From assembly GCA_959596515.1 (NCBI GenBank), contig CAUFXR010000042.1:1-21512 (forward strand): DNA of 21,512 nt, written 5' to 3'. The stretch's first letter is position 1. Each line of letters starts with the position of its first letter. Positions 7,957-14,474 of the stretch are shown here, one piece after another. The position numbers were made by a program, and so were the translations under genes. The notes beneath the pieces were generated by a model. That model worked only from the letters and a program-made list of their open reading frames with translations, ran no database searches and was not told the DNA's origin. Source of the DNA: an uncultured Oscillospiraceae bacterium (GTDB taxonomy: Bacteria; Bacillota; Clostridia; Oscillospirales; Acutalibacteraceae).

Positions 7957-8382
7957 ATGGCTCAAAAGGTTACTGGCTTCATTAAGCTCCAGATACCTGC
8001 TGGCAAGGCTACCCCGGCGCCGCCTGTTGGACCTGCGTTAGGTCAGCACGGTGTCAACATTATGGCGTTCACGAAGGAATTCAATGAGCGCACGAAGAAC
8101 GACGTAGGACTCGTAATTCCTGTCGTCATTACTGTTTACGCGGACCGTTCTTTCACATTTGTGACTAAGACGCCCCCCGCTGCAGTATTGATTAAAAAGG
8201 CTTGTGGTATCGAGCATGCTTCCGGTGTGCCGAACAAGCAAAAGGTCGCGAAGATTACCCGTGAACAGGTCAAGAAGATTGCCGAGCAGAAGATGCCCGA
8301 TTTAAACGCTGCTAGCATTGATTCCGCGATGAGTATGATCGCTGGTACCGCCCGCAGCATGGGCATTGAGGTTGTCGACTGA
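7957..8382 (+). CDS. rplK: 50S ribosomal protein L11
   Basis: L11 forms the GTPase-associated centre at the base of the ribosome stalk with 23S rRNA and L10. The 141-residue product has the expected N-terminal KLQIPAGKATPAPPVGPALGQHGVNIMAFTKEF (read in parts) with the proline-rich hinge. The C-terminal rRNA-binding part ends TARSMGIEVVD. GGAGGTG lies before the ATG. It is the first gene of the L11-L1 pair, downstream of the candidate L1 operator. Confidence 0.97.
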   Translation: MAQKVTGFIKLQIPAGKATPAPPVGPALGQHGVNIMAFTKEFNERTKNDVGLVIPVVITVYADRSFTFVTKTPPAAVLIKKACGIEHASGVPNKQKVAKITREQVKKIAEQKMPDLNAASIDSAMSMIAGTARSMGIEVVD

Positions 8383-8394
8383 TCAAATACCCGG

Positions 8395-8421
8395 GTGGGA
8401 GGAAATTTCCGATTTTACCAC
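8395..8421 (+). promoter_or_regulatory. Second candidate L1 operator, before rplA
   Basis: GTGGGAGG AAATTTCCG ATTTTACCAC has the same order of elements as the site before rplK, but with a minimal loop (AAATTT) in place of the hairpin. It lies in the 58-base rplK-rplA gap, 19 bases before the rplA start. Confidence 0.65.
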
Positions 8422-8440
8422 TCAATAGGGAGGAAAACCA

Positions 8441-9136
8441 ATGAAACACGGTAAAAAATATGTTGACAGCGCTAAGCTGATCGACAGAACAAAATTATAC
8501 GATGCCGAAGAGGCTCTTGATGTTTGTATCAAAACCGCCAAGGCTAAGTTTGACGAGACGGTAGAAGCTCACATTAAACTGGGTGTTGATAGCCGTCACG
8601 CGGATCAACAGGTTCGTGGCGCCATCGTATTGCCCAATGGTACTGGTAAAAATGTCCGGGTACTGGCAATCTGCAAAGGCGACAATGTGGAAAAAGCCCA
8701 GGCAGCCGGCGCTGAGTTTGTAGGCGGAGAAGAAATGGCCGCTAAGATTCAGCAGGAAGGCTGGATGGATTTTGATGTGGTCATTACCACTCCTGACATG
8801 ATGGGCGTGGTTGGCCGTTTGGGTAAGGTGCTTGGCCCTCGTGGCTTGATGCCTAACCCCAAGGCCGGTACGGTGACACCGGATATCGCTAAGGCTGTTA
8901 CCGAGGCGAAAGCCGGTAAAATCGAGTACCGCTTGGATAAGACTAACATCATCCATTGTCCTATTGGCAAAGCTTCTTTTGGCGTGCAAAAGCTCCAGGA
9001 GAACTTTGATACCTTGATGGGTGCTATCGTAAAAGCGAAGCCCGCCGCGGCGAAAGGCCAGTATATCAAGTCCTGTGTGGTTGCTACTACCATGGGCCCT
9101 GGTATCCGACTGAATCCCAATAAGTTTGGTGCTTAA
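8441..9136 (+). CDS. rplA: 50S ribosomal protein L1
   Basis: L1 forms the mobile L1 stalk that helps release deacylated tRNA, and represses translation of its own operon. The 231-residue product is of normal length. Family motifs are EAHIKLGVDSRHADQQVRGAIVLPNGTGK (in parts), the interdomain VGRLGKVLGPRGLMPNPKAGT, and the C-terminal YIKSCVVATTMGPGIRL. GGGAGG precedes the ATG. Transcription probably starts at the promoter before rpmG, since none is visible in the gap. Confidence 0.97.
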   Translation: MKHGKKYVDSAKLIDRTKLYDAEEALDVCIKTAKAKFDETVEAHIKLGVDSRHADQQVRGAIVLPNGTGKNVRVLAICKGDNVEKAQAAGAEFVGGEEMAAKIQQEGWMDFDVVITTPDMMGVVGRLGKVLGPRGLMPNPKAGTVTPDIAKAVTEAKAGKIEYRLDKTNIIHCPIGKASFGVQKLQENFDTLMGAIVKAKPAAAKGQYIKSCVVATTMGPGIRLNPNKFGA

Positions 9137-9145
9137 TTTTGTTGC

Positions 9146-9177
9146 TTGACAGATCGCGTGGTCTGTGCTAGTATAAT
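9146..9177 (+). promoter_or_regulatory. Promoter of rplJ-rplL
   Basis: A perfect TTGACA (9146-9151) is followed 17 bases later by TAGTAT (9169-9174), with TGC just upstream as an extended -10. An overlapping TATAAT (9172-9177) would give a 20-base spacer and is less likely. Confidence 0.8.
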
Positions 9178-9189
9178 ATTCGCTGATCT

Positions 9190-9291
9190 TTTCCAAAGAC
9201 AGCAGGTGCTTATTGCGTAAAGAGCTTATTGTTCTGCCTGCCGAGGAAGGTGACTTGCAAAGCCTGCATTATTTTTGTGTATGGTATTTTC
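9190..9291 (+). promoter_or_regulatory. Ribosomal protein L10 leader
   Basis: The leader contains CCAAAGACAGCAGGTGCTT (9193-9211) and CCTGCCGAGGAAGG (9237-9250), the conserved words of the Firmicutes L10 leader. AGCAGG pairs with the CCTGC. L10(L12)4 binds this RNA to repress rplJ-rplL. It ends in an attenuator hairpin. Confidence 0.85.
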
Positions 9292-9324
9292 AGGCCCTTT
9301 CCGGTATGCGGAAAGGGCCTTTTT
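9292..9324 (+). terminator. Attenuator terminator in the L10 leader
   Basis: A perfect 12-bp stem joins AGGCCCTTTCCG (9292-9303) to CGGAAAGGGCCT (9309-9320), followed by TTTT. It lies between the L10 leader and the rplJ start, so it probably stops transcription when L10 complex is in excess. Confidence 0.9.
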
Positions 9325-9353
9325 ACATCTCATTTTGCGGAGGTGAAAAGAAA

Positions 9354-9884
9354 TTGCCAAGTGAGAAAATTTTAGAGCAAAAGAAACAGGCTGTAGCAGA
9401 TTTAGCGGAAAAAATCAAGGGTTCCTGTGCTGGTGTTCTGGTCGAGTATAAAGGAATCAATGTGGCCGACGATACGAAGCTCCGTAAGGAACTACGTGAG
9501 GCCGGCGTCAGCTATTCTGTTGTGAAAAACACCCTGCTCTCTCGTGCTGCGAAAGAAGCCGGCGTAGATGGCTTGGATCCAGTCCTGGAGGGTACAACCG
9601 CGTTGGCAGTCAGCGCGGAGGATCATGTGGCGGCTGCTAGAATTCTCTGTAAGTTTGCTGAGACCCATAAGTTCTTCAAGGTCAAATCCGGCTTTGTGGA
9701 CGGTAAGGTTATGAGCAGCGCGGAAGTTGAGGAGCTGGCTAAGCTTCCTTCCAAAGAGGTTTTGGTTGCCAAGGCATTGGGCGGCTTGAACGCCCCGATT
9801 TCTGGTTTCGTCACTGTGCTTAATGGCACTTTGAAGGGCTTGGTTGTTGCGCTGAATGCGATTGCAGAAAAGCAGAGCGCATAA
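9354..9884 (+). CDS. rplJ: 50S ribosomal protein L10
   Basis: L10 anchors the L7/L12 dimers to the ribosome stalk. I choose the TTG at 9354, 10 bases after GGAGG, giving 176 residues, the normal size. Upstream reading would run through the attenuator hairpin, so it is excluded. Motifs are EKILEQKKQAVADLAEKI, YSVVKNTLLSRAAKEAG, LEGTTALAVS and the C-terminal helix that binds L7/L12. It is co-transcribed with rplL 35 bases downstream and regulated by the L10 leader. Confidence 0.96.
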   Translation: MPSEKILEQKKQAVADLAEKIKGSCAGVLVEYKGINVADDTKLRKELREAGVSYSVVKNTLLSRAAKEAGVDGLDPVLEGTTALAVSAEDHVAAARILCKFAETHKFFKVKSGFVDGKVMSSAEVEELAKLPSKEVLVAKALGGLNAPISGFVTVLNGTLKGLVVALNAIAEKQSA

Positions 9885-9919
9885 AAAATTTAAATTTAAA
9901 ATTGATGGAGGTACCTAAC

Positions 9920-10303
9920 ATGTCTGATAAAGTTGTAAAGTTAATTGAAGATGTTAAATCCTTAACTGTTCTAGAGCTCAGCGAGCTCGTTAAGGCTCTG
10001 GAAGAAGAATTCGGCGTTTCCGCCGCTGCTCCTGTTGCTGTTGCTGCTGCTCCTGCTGCTGGTGGCGCTGCTCCTGCCGCTGCTGAGGAGAAGACTGAGT
10101 TTGACGTTGTCCTGAAGGCTGCTGGCGCCAACAAGATCGCTGTGATCAAGGTTGTCCGCGAGGCTACCGGTCTTGGTCTGAAGGAAGCCAAGGCTCTGGT
10201 TGACGGTGCTCCGAAGAACGTCAAGGAAGGCATTTCTAAGGACGATGCCGAAGCTCTGAAGGCTAAGCTGGTCGAGGCTGGCGCCGAAGTAGAAGTGAAA
10301 TAA
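9920..10303 (+). CDS. rplL: 50S ribosomal protein L7/L12
   Basis: L7/L12 forms the flexible stalk that recruits translation GTPases. The product has 127 residues. The N-terminal dimer domain (KLIEDVKSLTVLELSELVKAL) is followed by an Ala/Pro-rich hinge of low complexity at about residues 35-60. The C-terminal domain is FDVVLKAAGANKIAVIKVVRE to GAEVEVK (in parts). The ATG at 9920 follows GGAGG; the earlier ATGs lie in or before that site. A strong terminator follows directly, and rpoB is not downstream. Confidence 0.97.
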   Translation: MSDKVVKLIEDVKSLTVLELSELVKALEEEFGVSAAAPVAVAAAPAAGGAAPAAAEEKTEFDVVLKAAGANKIAVIKVVREATGLGLKEAKALVDGAPKNVKEGISKDDAEALKAKLVEAGAEVEVK

Positions 10304-10323
10304 GTTTTCTTAAGGAATGCTTA

Positions 10324-10357
10324 AGAGCGGTACAGCTTGCTGTACCGCTCTTTTTTT
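10324..10357 (+). terminator. Terminator of rplJ-rplL
   Basis: A perfect 11-bp stem (AGAGCGGTACA at 10324-10334 with 10341-10351), a 6-base loop and a run of seven T. A strong intrinsic terminator. Confidence 0.95.
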
Positions 10358-10401
10358 CTCTGCAAAAAGACCTGTAACTGAATGTTTCTATTTCGGATTT
10401 T

Positions 10402-11355
10402 TTATATCGGGTTTTCACAAGGTGAAAATAGAGTTTCTACCCGTTTTTCGCTGGATGCCGGTGAATAAACAAACCGGTCCATATGTTTTTCATGATAAAA
10501 ATAATCAGGAACACAGGGACGATAATCGTATTGAAAAGTATCGACGATAATTAGTTTTACTTTCATTTTAGCGGGAATAATGCTTTTGATGTAGACACTG
10601 GCCTGCTGTCCGGGGAAAATACCTTCTTTGATTTCAGCAAGCCCGGCAAGATTCGGTGTCAATTCCACGAAGGCACCATAGCTTTCCACAGACCGGATAA
10701 TACCTGCGACGGTTTCACCTGGGGAAAATAAGGCGGCGTTTTCCTCCCAGGTGCCCAGAAGTTCTTTGTGGGTCAGACTGATGCGTCCATTGTCGATGGT
10801 TTTGATGATCGCGGTAATGTCCATCCCCACTGAAAAACGTTCTCTGGGATGATCAATCCGGGAAACGGATATCATATCGATAGGAAGCAGAGAAACAATG
10901 CCGCAGCCGATGTCCGCGAAAGCGCCAAAGTTTTCCAGATGGGTAATTCTGGCGTCGATGACATCGCCGGGAACCAAGGACGAAACGTATTCTTTCATAC
11001 ACAGTTCCTGAGCGGCACGGCGTGATAGTATGGCGGTGGTTTTTCCGGTTTCATTTTTTTGAAACCCGGTTACGAGAAAGCAGACAGGGCGGTTTACCCG
11101 GGAGATGACGGCGATATCTCTCACACTACCGTCGTTCATGCCGAGGGCTCCTTCTTCCCGAGGAATTAATCCACGCATACATCCGCAGTCCACAATAAGA
11201 TTATGGTTACTGTCGCAGATGATGGCACGGCCTTCTAAGATTTTTCGGTCCCGGCATGCGTCGGCCAGGGTGGAGGCGGATTGGAAGGCAGCCTGGTTTT
11301 CAGGCGTATCCATCCTCCAGCCTTCCGGAGAAAATTCATTTATTTTTGGGAGCAC
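10402..11355 (-). CDS. Three-domain S1 RNA-binding protein (RpsA-like)
   Basis: This soluble protein of 317 residues has S1 (OB-fold) RNA-binding domains. The first is degenerate (KILEGRAIICDSNHNLIVDCG, about 40-60). The second is canonical (PGDVIDARITHLENFGAFADIG to GRISLTHKELLG, about 130-205). The third is also canonical (PGETVAGIIRSVESYGAFVEL, about 212-270). It could be the divergent ribosomal S1 homologue of clostridia or a general RNA-binding factor. I choose the GTG at 11355, preceded by GGGGGTGGAG. The GTG seven codons earlier lacks spacing for that site. It converges on rplL. A 32-codon ORF overlaps its start. Confidence 0.8.
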   Translation of the reverse strand: MLPKINEFSPEGWRMDTPENQAAFQSASTLADACRDRKILEGRAIICDSNHNLIVDCGCMRGLIPREEGALGMNDGSVRDIAVISRVNRPVCFLVTGFQKNETGKTTAILSRRAAQELCMKEYVSSLVPGDVIDARITHLENFGAFADIGCGIVSLLPIDMISVSRIDHPRERFSVGMDITAIIKTIDNGRISLTHKELLGTWEENAALFSPGETVAGIIRSVESYGAFVELTPNLAGLAEIKEGIFPGQQASVYIKSIIPAKMKVKLIIVDTFQYDYRPCVPDYFYHEKHMDRFVYSPASSEKRVETLFSPCENPI

Positions 11356-11438
11356 AACGCTCCACCCCCTTCGCACACAAACAAGTCATGAATCCGTTCA
11401 TTTATTGTCTGCGATTTTTGATTGCGTACATTTTTCAA
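11340..11438 (-). CDS. Possible 32-residue upstream ORF overlapping the S1-protein start
   Basis: A TTG at 11438 lies 7 bases after GGGAGG. The 32-codon frame begins MKNVRNQKSQTINERIHDLF and ends CSQK at a TAA (11340-11342). It overlaps the first 16 bases of the S1-domain gene in another frame. The strong binding site and overlap suggest a translated leader that couples to the S1 gene. No homologue is recognised, and it could be chance. Confidence 0.4.
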   Translation of the reverse strand: MKNVRNQKSQTINERIHDLFVCEGGGALCSQK

Positions 11439-11520
11439 CTTAATACCTCCCGATTTCGTGTGCATAGTATTATATGCAGCCGGACCGCTAAATTAGAAGC
11501 GTTAATTCATAAACTGTCTA

Positions 11521-11549
11521 TTGCAAAAAAATAGTACATATACTAAAAT
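11521..11549 (+). promoter_or_regulatory. Candidate promoter of the cyclophilin operon
   Basis: TTGCAA (11521-11526), 17 bases, TAAAAT (11544-11549), about 30 bases before the start codon, in an AT-rich stretch. Confidence 0.55.
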
Positions 11550-11578
11550 AGTTTTATATCAGTAAGGAGGGGTTTTCA

Positions 11579-12376
11579 TTGAAACATAGAATGATTGCGG
11601 TGATTTGTGTCTTGACTCTGGCGCTAACTTTTGGCGTGTTTACAGGATGTCAAGGTTCTAAAGGATCTGTAGGATATCAGTTAGATATGCCGCAAAACGG
11701 GGAAGAGATCGCAATTATGCATACCAGTATGGGGGATATCAGTATTCGCTTTTTTCCGGAAGCCGCTCCCAAAGCTGTAGAGAATTTTAAAACGCACGCA
11801 AAAGAGGGCTATTACGACGGCTTGACCTTTCATCGGGTAATCAAAGATTTTATGATTCAAGGCGGGGATCCTGACGGCGACGGGACTGGCGGCAAGAGTA
11901 TCTGGGGCGAACCTTTTGAGGATGAATTCAGCGATACTCTGTTCAATATCCGCGGTTCTCTGTCTATGGCGAATTCCGGGCCGGATACCAACGGTAGCCA
12001 GTTCTTTATCAACCAGGCGCCGGCCAGTGCCTTTTCCGGCTGGGATTTTTACAAGCAATATTGGGCGCAGTATAAGGCGGCTCTTGACCAGGTAGGAGAA
12101 GAATATAAGGAGCAATTCGGGATGCAGTACGGCTCGGCCTTTGACACGGATAAGCTGACGGAAGAAATTGAGAAGCTGTATGAGGAAAACGGCGGCAATC
12201 CGAACCTGGATGGCGCGTATAGTCCGGTTGACCGGGGACACACCGTTTTTGGTCAGGTGTTCGATGGTATGGATGTAGTAGATGCCATTGCCGGTGTAGA
12301 GGTAGACAGCCAAAGCAATAAGCCGATAGAGGATGTCACCATCAACAGCATTGAGATTGTAGCTTACGAGGGATAA
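11579..12376 (+). CDS. Cyclophilin-type peptidyl-prolyl isomerase, lipoprotein
   Basis: This enzyme probably helps fold exported proteins at the outer face of the membrane. The signal peptide ends in a lipobox FTGC with Cys24 as the lipidation site. The cyclophilin domain shows GLTFHRVIKDFMIQGGDP (about 81-98), with the catalytic Arg in FHRV, and NGSQFFIN (about 138-145). A charged insertion of roughly 60 residues (about 155-215) splits the fold before VFGQVFDGMDVVD. I recall similar insertions in other clostridial cyclophilins. The TTG start at 11579 follows AAGGAGG by 8 bases. It heads a run of plus-strand genes. Confidence 0.9.
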   Translation: MKHRMIAVICVLTLALTFGVFTGCQGSKGSVGYQLDMPQNGEEIAIMHTSMGDISIRFFPEAAPKAVENFKTHAKEGYYDGLTFHRVIKDFMIQGGDPDGDGTGGKSIWGEPFEDEFSDTLFNIRGSLSMANSGPDTNGSQFFINQAPASAFSGWDFYKQYWAQYKAALDQVGEEYKEQFGMQYGSAFDTDKLTEEIEKLYEENGGNPNLDGAYSPVDRGHTVFGQVFDGMDVVDAIAGVEVDSQSNKPIEDVTINSIEIVAYEG

Positions 12377-12378
12377 TT

Positions 12379-12735
12379 ATGAACGAGGAATATAACAAGG
12401 TCAATGTGAAGTTATTATCCATAATAGCCTATATCGGCCCGCTGTTTCTTATGGGAAAACTTTCCGTGGAAAAGGATGAGCCACATGTAAAGTTTCATAC
12501 CCATCAGGGAGCGATTTTGTTCTGCTTTGTGGCGGGCGCTTATGTGATAACATCTTTGCTTTGCTGGCTGTTAAGTTCCTTCCCTGCGGTACAAGAGATA
12601 TTCGGATTGCTTTTATATGTAGGAATTACGGTAGCCTGGGTGATCATGATCGTCATGGGCGTGATCGGAGCGGCCAGAAACCAGCAGCGGCCTCTTCCTT
12701 TTGTCGGTGACTTTGATAGGCTTTTAAAGAAATAA
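12379..12735 (+). CDS. Small membrane protein, DUF4870/Tic20-like
   Basis: The 118-residue protein has about three hydrophobic segments (near residues 10-25, 45-68 and 74-97). It shows the DUF4870/Tic20-like words FHTHQGAIL in the first cytoplasmic loop and GAARNQQRPLPFVG near the end. Function is unknown for the family. It starts 2 bases after the cyclophilin stop, with GAGGGA upstream, so the two are probably translated from one mRNA. The next gene is a paralogue. Confidence 0.65.
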   Translation: MNEEYNKVNVKLLSIIAYIGPLFLMGKLSVEKDEPHVKFHTHQGAILFCFVAGAYVITSLLCWLLSSFPAVQEIFGLLLYVGITVAWVIMIVMGVIGAARNQQRPLPFVGDFDRLLKK

Positions 12736-12760
12736 TCCTATCTGTGAGAGGAGACACATC

Positions 12761-13285
12761 ATGGATCAATCGAATCAGATGCCCCAAACCCCAGAGGGCC
12801 AGGCGAAAAAAGTTGTTTCCGAGGATACGGCCTCGAACGCAAAAGTTCAGGGAGAGCAGAATGGGAAGGAATTTCAATCGCAACCTGCCTATCATACGGA
12901 ACAAGCTTTTTCTGGCGCCAATCAGATGCCGGTGGGAACAGCTTCTTTGTCCAAGATGGATAATACCAAGCTGTTCTCTGTTCTCGCTTATTTTTCTGTG
13001 CTTTGGCTGTTGGGATTGCTGATCGATCCGGATAATCCGAGAGTGAGATTCCATGTCAATCAGGGTATTCTCCTGAGTGTTTTTTCGGCGGCATATAGTC
13101 TGGCAATAACGATTTTAAATGCGGCCTTTACCTATTTGCCTTTCCTGTTTATTTTTACTACCCTGCTATCCGTTTTGGGGGGCATTGCGGTTTTAGCGTT
13201 AATGGTTTTTGGAATTGTGAACGCTGCTCAGGGCAAGGAAGAACCTCTTCCTGTGCTGGGTACCTTGTATACCTTTATTCAATGA
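12761..13285 (+). CDS. Membrane protein, DUF4870/Tic20-like paralogue with extended N-terminus
   Basis: The 174-residue product has about 70 polar, Gln-rich N-terminal residues likely to be unstructured. A membrane domain with three to four hydrophobic segments follows. The words RFHVNQGILL and GIVNAAQGKEEPLPVLG match FHTHQGAIL and GAARNQQRPLPFVG in the preceding gene, so the two arose by duplication. GAGAGGAG lies before the ATG at 12761. Function is not known; a tandem pair suggests a hetero-oligomer or divergent copies. Confidence 0.65.
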   Translation: MDQSNQMPQTPEGQAKKVVSEDTASNAKVQGEQNGKEFQSQPAYHTEQAFSGANQMPVGTASLSKMDNTKLFSVLAYFSVLWLLGLLIDPDNPRVRFHVNQGILLSVFSAAYSLAITILNAAFTYLPFLFIFTTLLSVLGGIAVLALMVFGIVNAAQGKEEPLPVLGTLYTFIQ

Positions 13286-13306
13286 TATTAGAAAGAATGT
13301 GTTTCT

Positions 13307-14152
13307 ATGTTAGAAATGGCTATTGTTGGAGCAGGCCCCGCCGGGCTTTCCGCAGGAATCAACGCGGTGGCCAGAGGGAAAACAGCCCGTATATTTTCTT
13401 CGGAGAGCAATTATCTTTTGCGGGCGGAAAAAGTAAATAATTATCTTGGATTATATAATGTGGACGGGAAGCAAATGATGGAACAGTTCCTCAACCATGC
13501 GAAGGAGATGGGTGTGGAGCCGGAAAAAGGAAAGGTCGCGAATATTCTTCCTATGGGAGAGTATTTTTTATTGAATGTGGATGGGAAAATGGTCGAGGCA
13601 AAAACGGTGATTTTGACTATCGGCGTTTCTAGCGCGCGGGAAATTCCGGGAGAACGCGAGTTTTTGGGTAGAGGCGTCAGCTATTGTGCCACTTGCGACG
13701 GAATGCTGTACCGAGGGAAAAGAGCTGTCGTATGGGGGCTAAGCCCGGAAGCGGCGAAGGAGGCCAATTTCCTTCAAGAGATCGGTGTTTCTGTGACGTA
13801 TGTTTCCACGCCATCTTTTCAGGCAAATCTTAATAGACAGATTACCTGCCTTACCGGTGGGGTAAAGCAGGTAACTGGAAAAGAAAAGGTAGAAGCTGTG
13901 CTGGTGAACGAACAAGAACTGCCAGCAGACGGGTTGTTTATTCTTCGGAATAGTATTGCCCCCGCAACTCTAGTGGAAGGCCTTCTTTTGGAGGACGGCT
14001 ATATCAAAGTGAATCGAAAGATGGAGACTAATCTTCCCGGACTATACGCCGCCGGAGACTGCACCGGAAAGCCGTTGCAGGTCTCCAAAGCGGTAGGTGA
14101 GGGTTTAATTGCCGCTCAGATGGCGGCGGCTTATTTGGATCTTAAGCAGTAA
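13307..14152 (+). CDS. Thioredoxin-reductase-like flavoprotein with degenerate NADPH site
   Basis: This FAD-dependent disulfide oxidoreductase has an FAD dinucleotide motif GAGPAG (8-13), a redox pair CATC (C127 and C130) and the C-terminal GLYAAGDC FAD motif. At 281 residues it is about 30 shorter than typical TrxB. The NADPH-binding GGGxSA motif is replaced by WGLSPEA (143-149), and the HRRxxxR phosphate-binding motif is missing. It may therefore use another electron donor, as in the clostridial ferredoxin-dependent flavin thioredoxin reductases that lack pyridine-nucleotide motifs. No thioredoxin gene is adjacent. The ribosome binding site (AGAAAG) is weak. It is the last chromosomal gene before the ICE. 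Confidence 0.8.
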   Translation: MLEMAIVGAGPAGLSAGINAVARGKTARIFSSESNYLLRAEKVNNYLGLYNVDGKQMMEQFLNHAKEMGVEPEKGKVANILPMGEYFLLNVDGKMVEAKTVILTIGVSSAREIPGEREFLGRGVSYCATCDGMLYRGKRAVVWGLSPEAAKEANFLQEIGVSVTYVSTPSFQANLNRQITCLTGGVKQVTGKEKVEAVLVNEQELPADGLFILRNSIAPATLVEGLLLEDGYIKVNRKMETNLPGLYAAGDCTGKPLQVSKAVGEGLIAAQMAAAYLDLKQ

Positions 14153-14474
14153 AAAGGTGTTACTGAGGATAATAGACTGATACTATGCGTCAACTAGCAC
14201 GGATGACCGTATGGCAACCATCGGTTAGCTGTGAATTATTTTCTGGGTTAGGGTTTCCTAAGGGCCATATAAAATAGGAAAACTGCAAATATAAGGCTTT
14301 TCGGAGCCTACAATCCGAAAAAATAAATAAAAGTCTATCACATTACGCTGAAAGCCGTCCGGGTAAAATCTGGGCGGCTTTTTTGCGTGGTGGACTTGGA
14401 AAGGAGGAAAATTTTTCGGTAGAAAATCAACGCTCATTTTTGTGCAATACACCAAAATTGAAGGAGGTTAGTGA
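14153..14474. other. Chromosome-ICE junction region, no gene
   Basis: These 322 AT-richer bases hold no convincing gene. They contain an 8-bp perfect hairpin (TTTTCGGA at 14298-14305 with TCCGAAAA at 14314-14321), a terminator-like hairpin at 14351-14384 and the ribosome binding site of the ParB-like gene. The ICE left end (attL) must lie here or very close by. A TATAAAAT at 14268-14275 lacks a clear -35 partner. Confidence 0.6.
14351..14384 (+). terminator. Intrinsic terminator at the ICE junction
   Basis: AAAGCCGTCC (14351-14360) pairs with GGGCGGCTTT (14372-14381) with one G-U pair. The loop is 11 bases and six T follow (14379-14384). It insulates the ParB-like gene from chromosomal transcription. 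Confidence 0.85.

Noticed and set aside
9172..9177. TATAAT as the -10 box of the rplJ promoter
   Set aside because: It is 20 bases from TTGACA. TAGTAT three bases upstream gives the ideal 17-base spacing with an extended TGC.
8495..9196. Antisense frame opposite rplA
   Set aside because: rplA is certain on the plus strand; the antisense product has no recognisable features.
14153..14474. tRNA gene as the ICE attachment site
   Set aside because: No cloverleaf or TTCGA-type T-loop is found on either strand; the two hairpins are too short and unlike tRNA arms.
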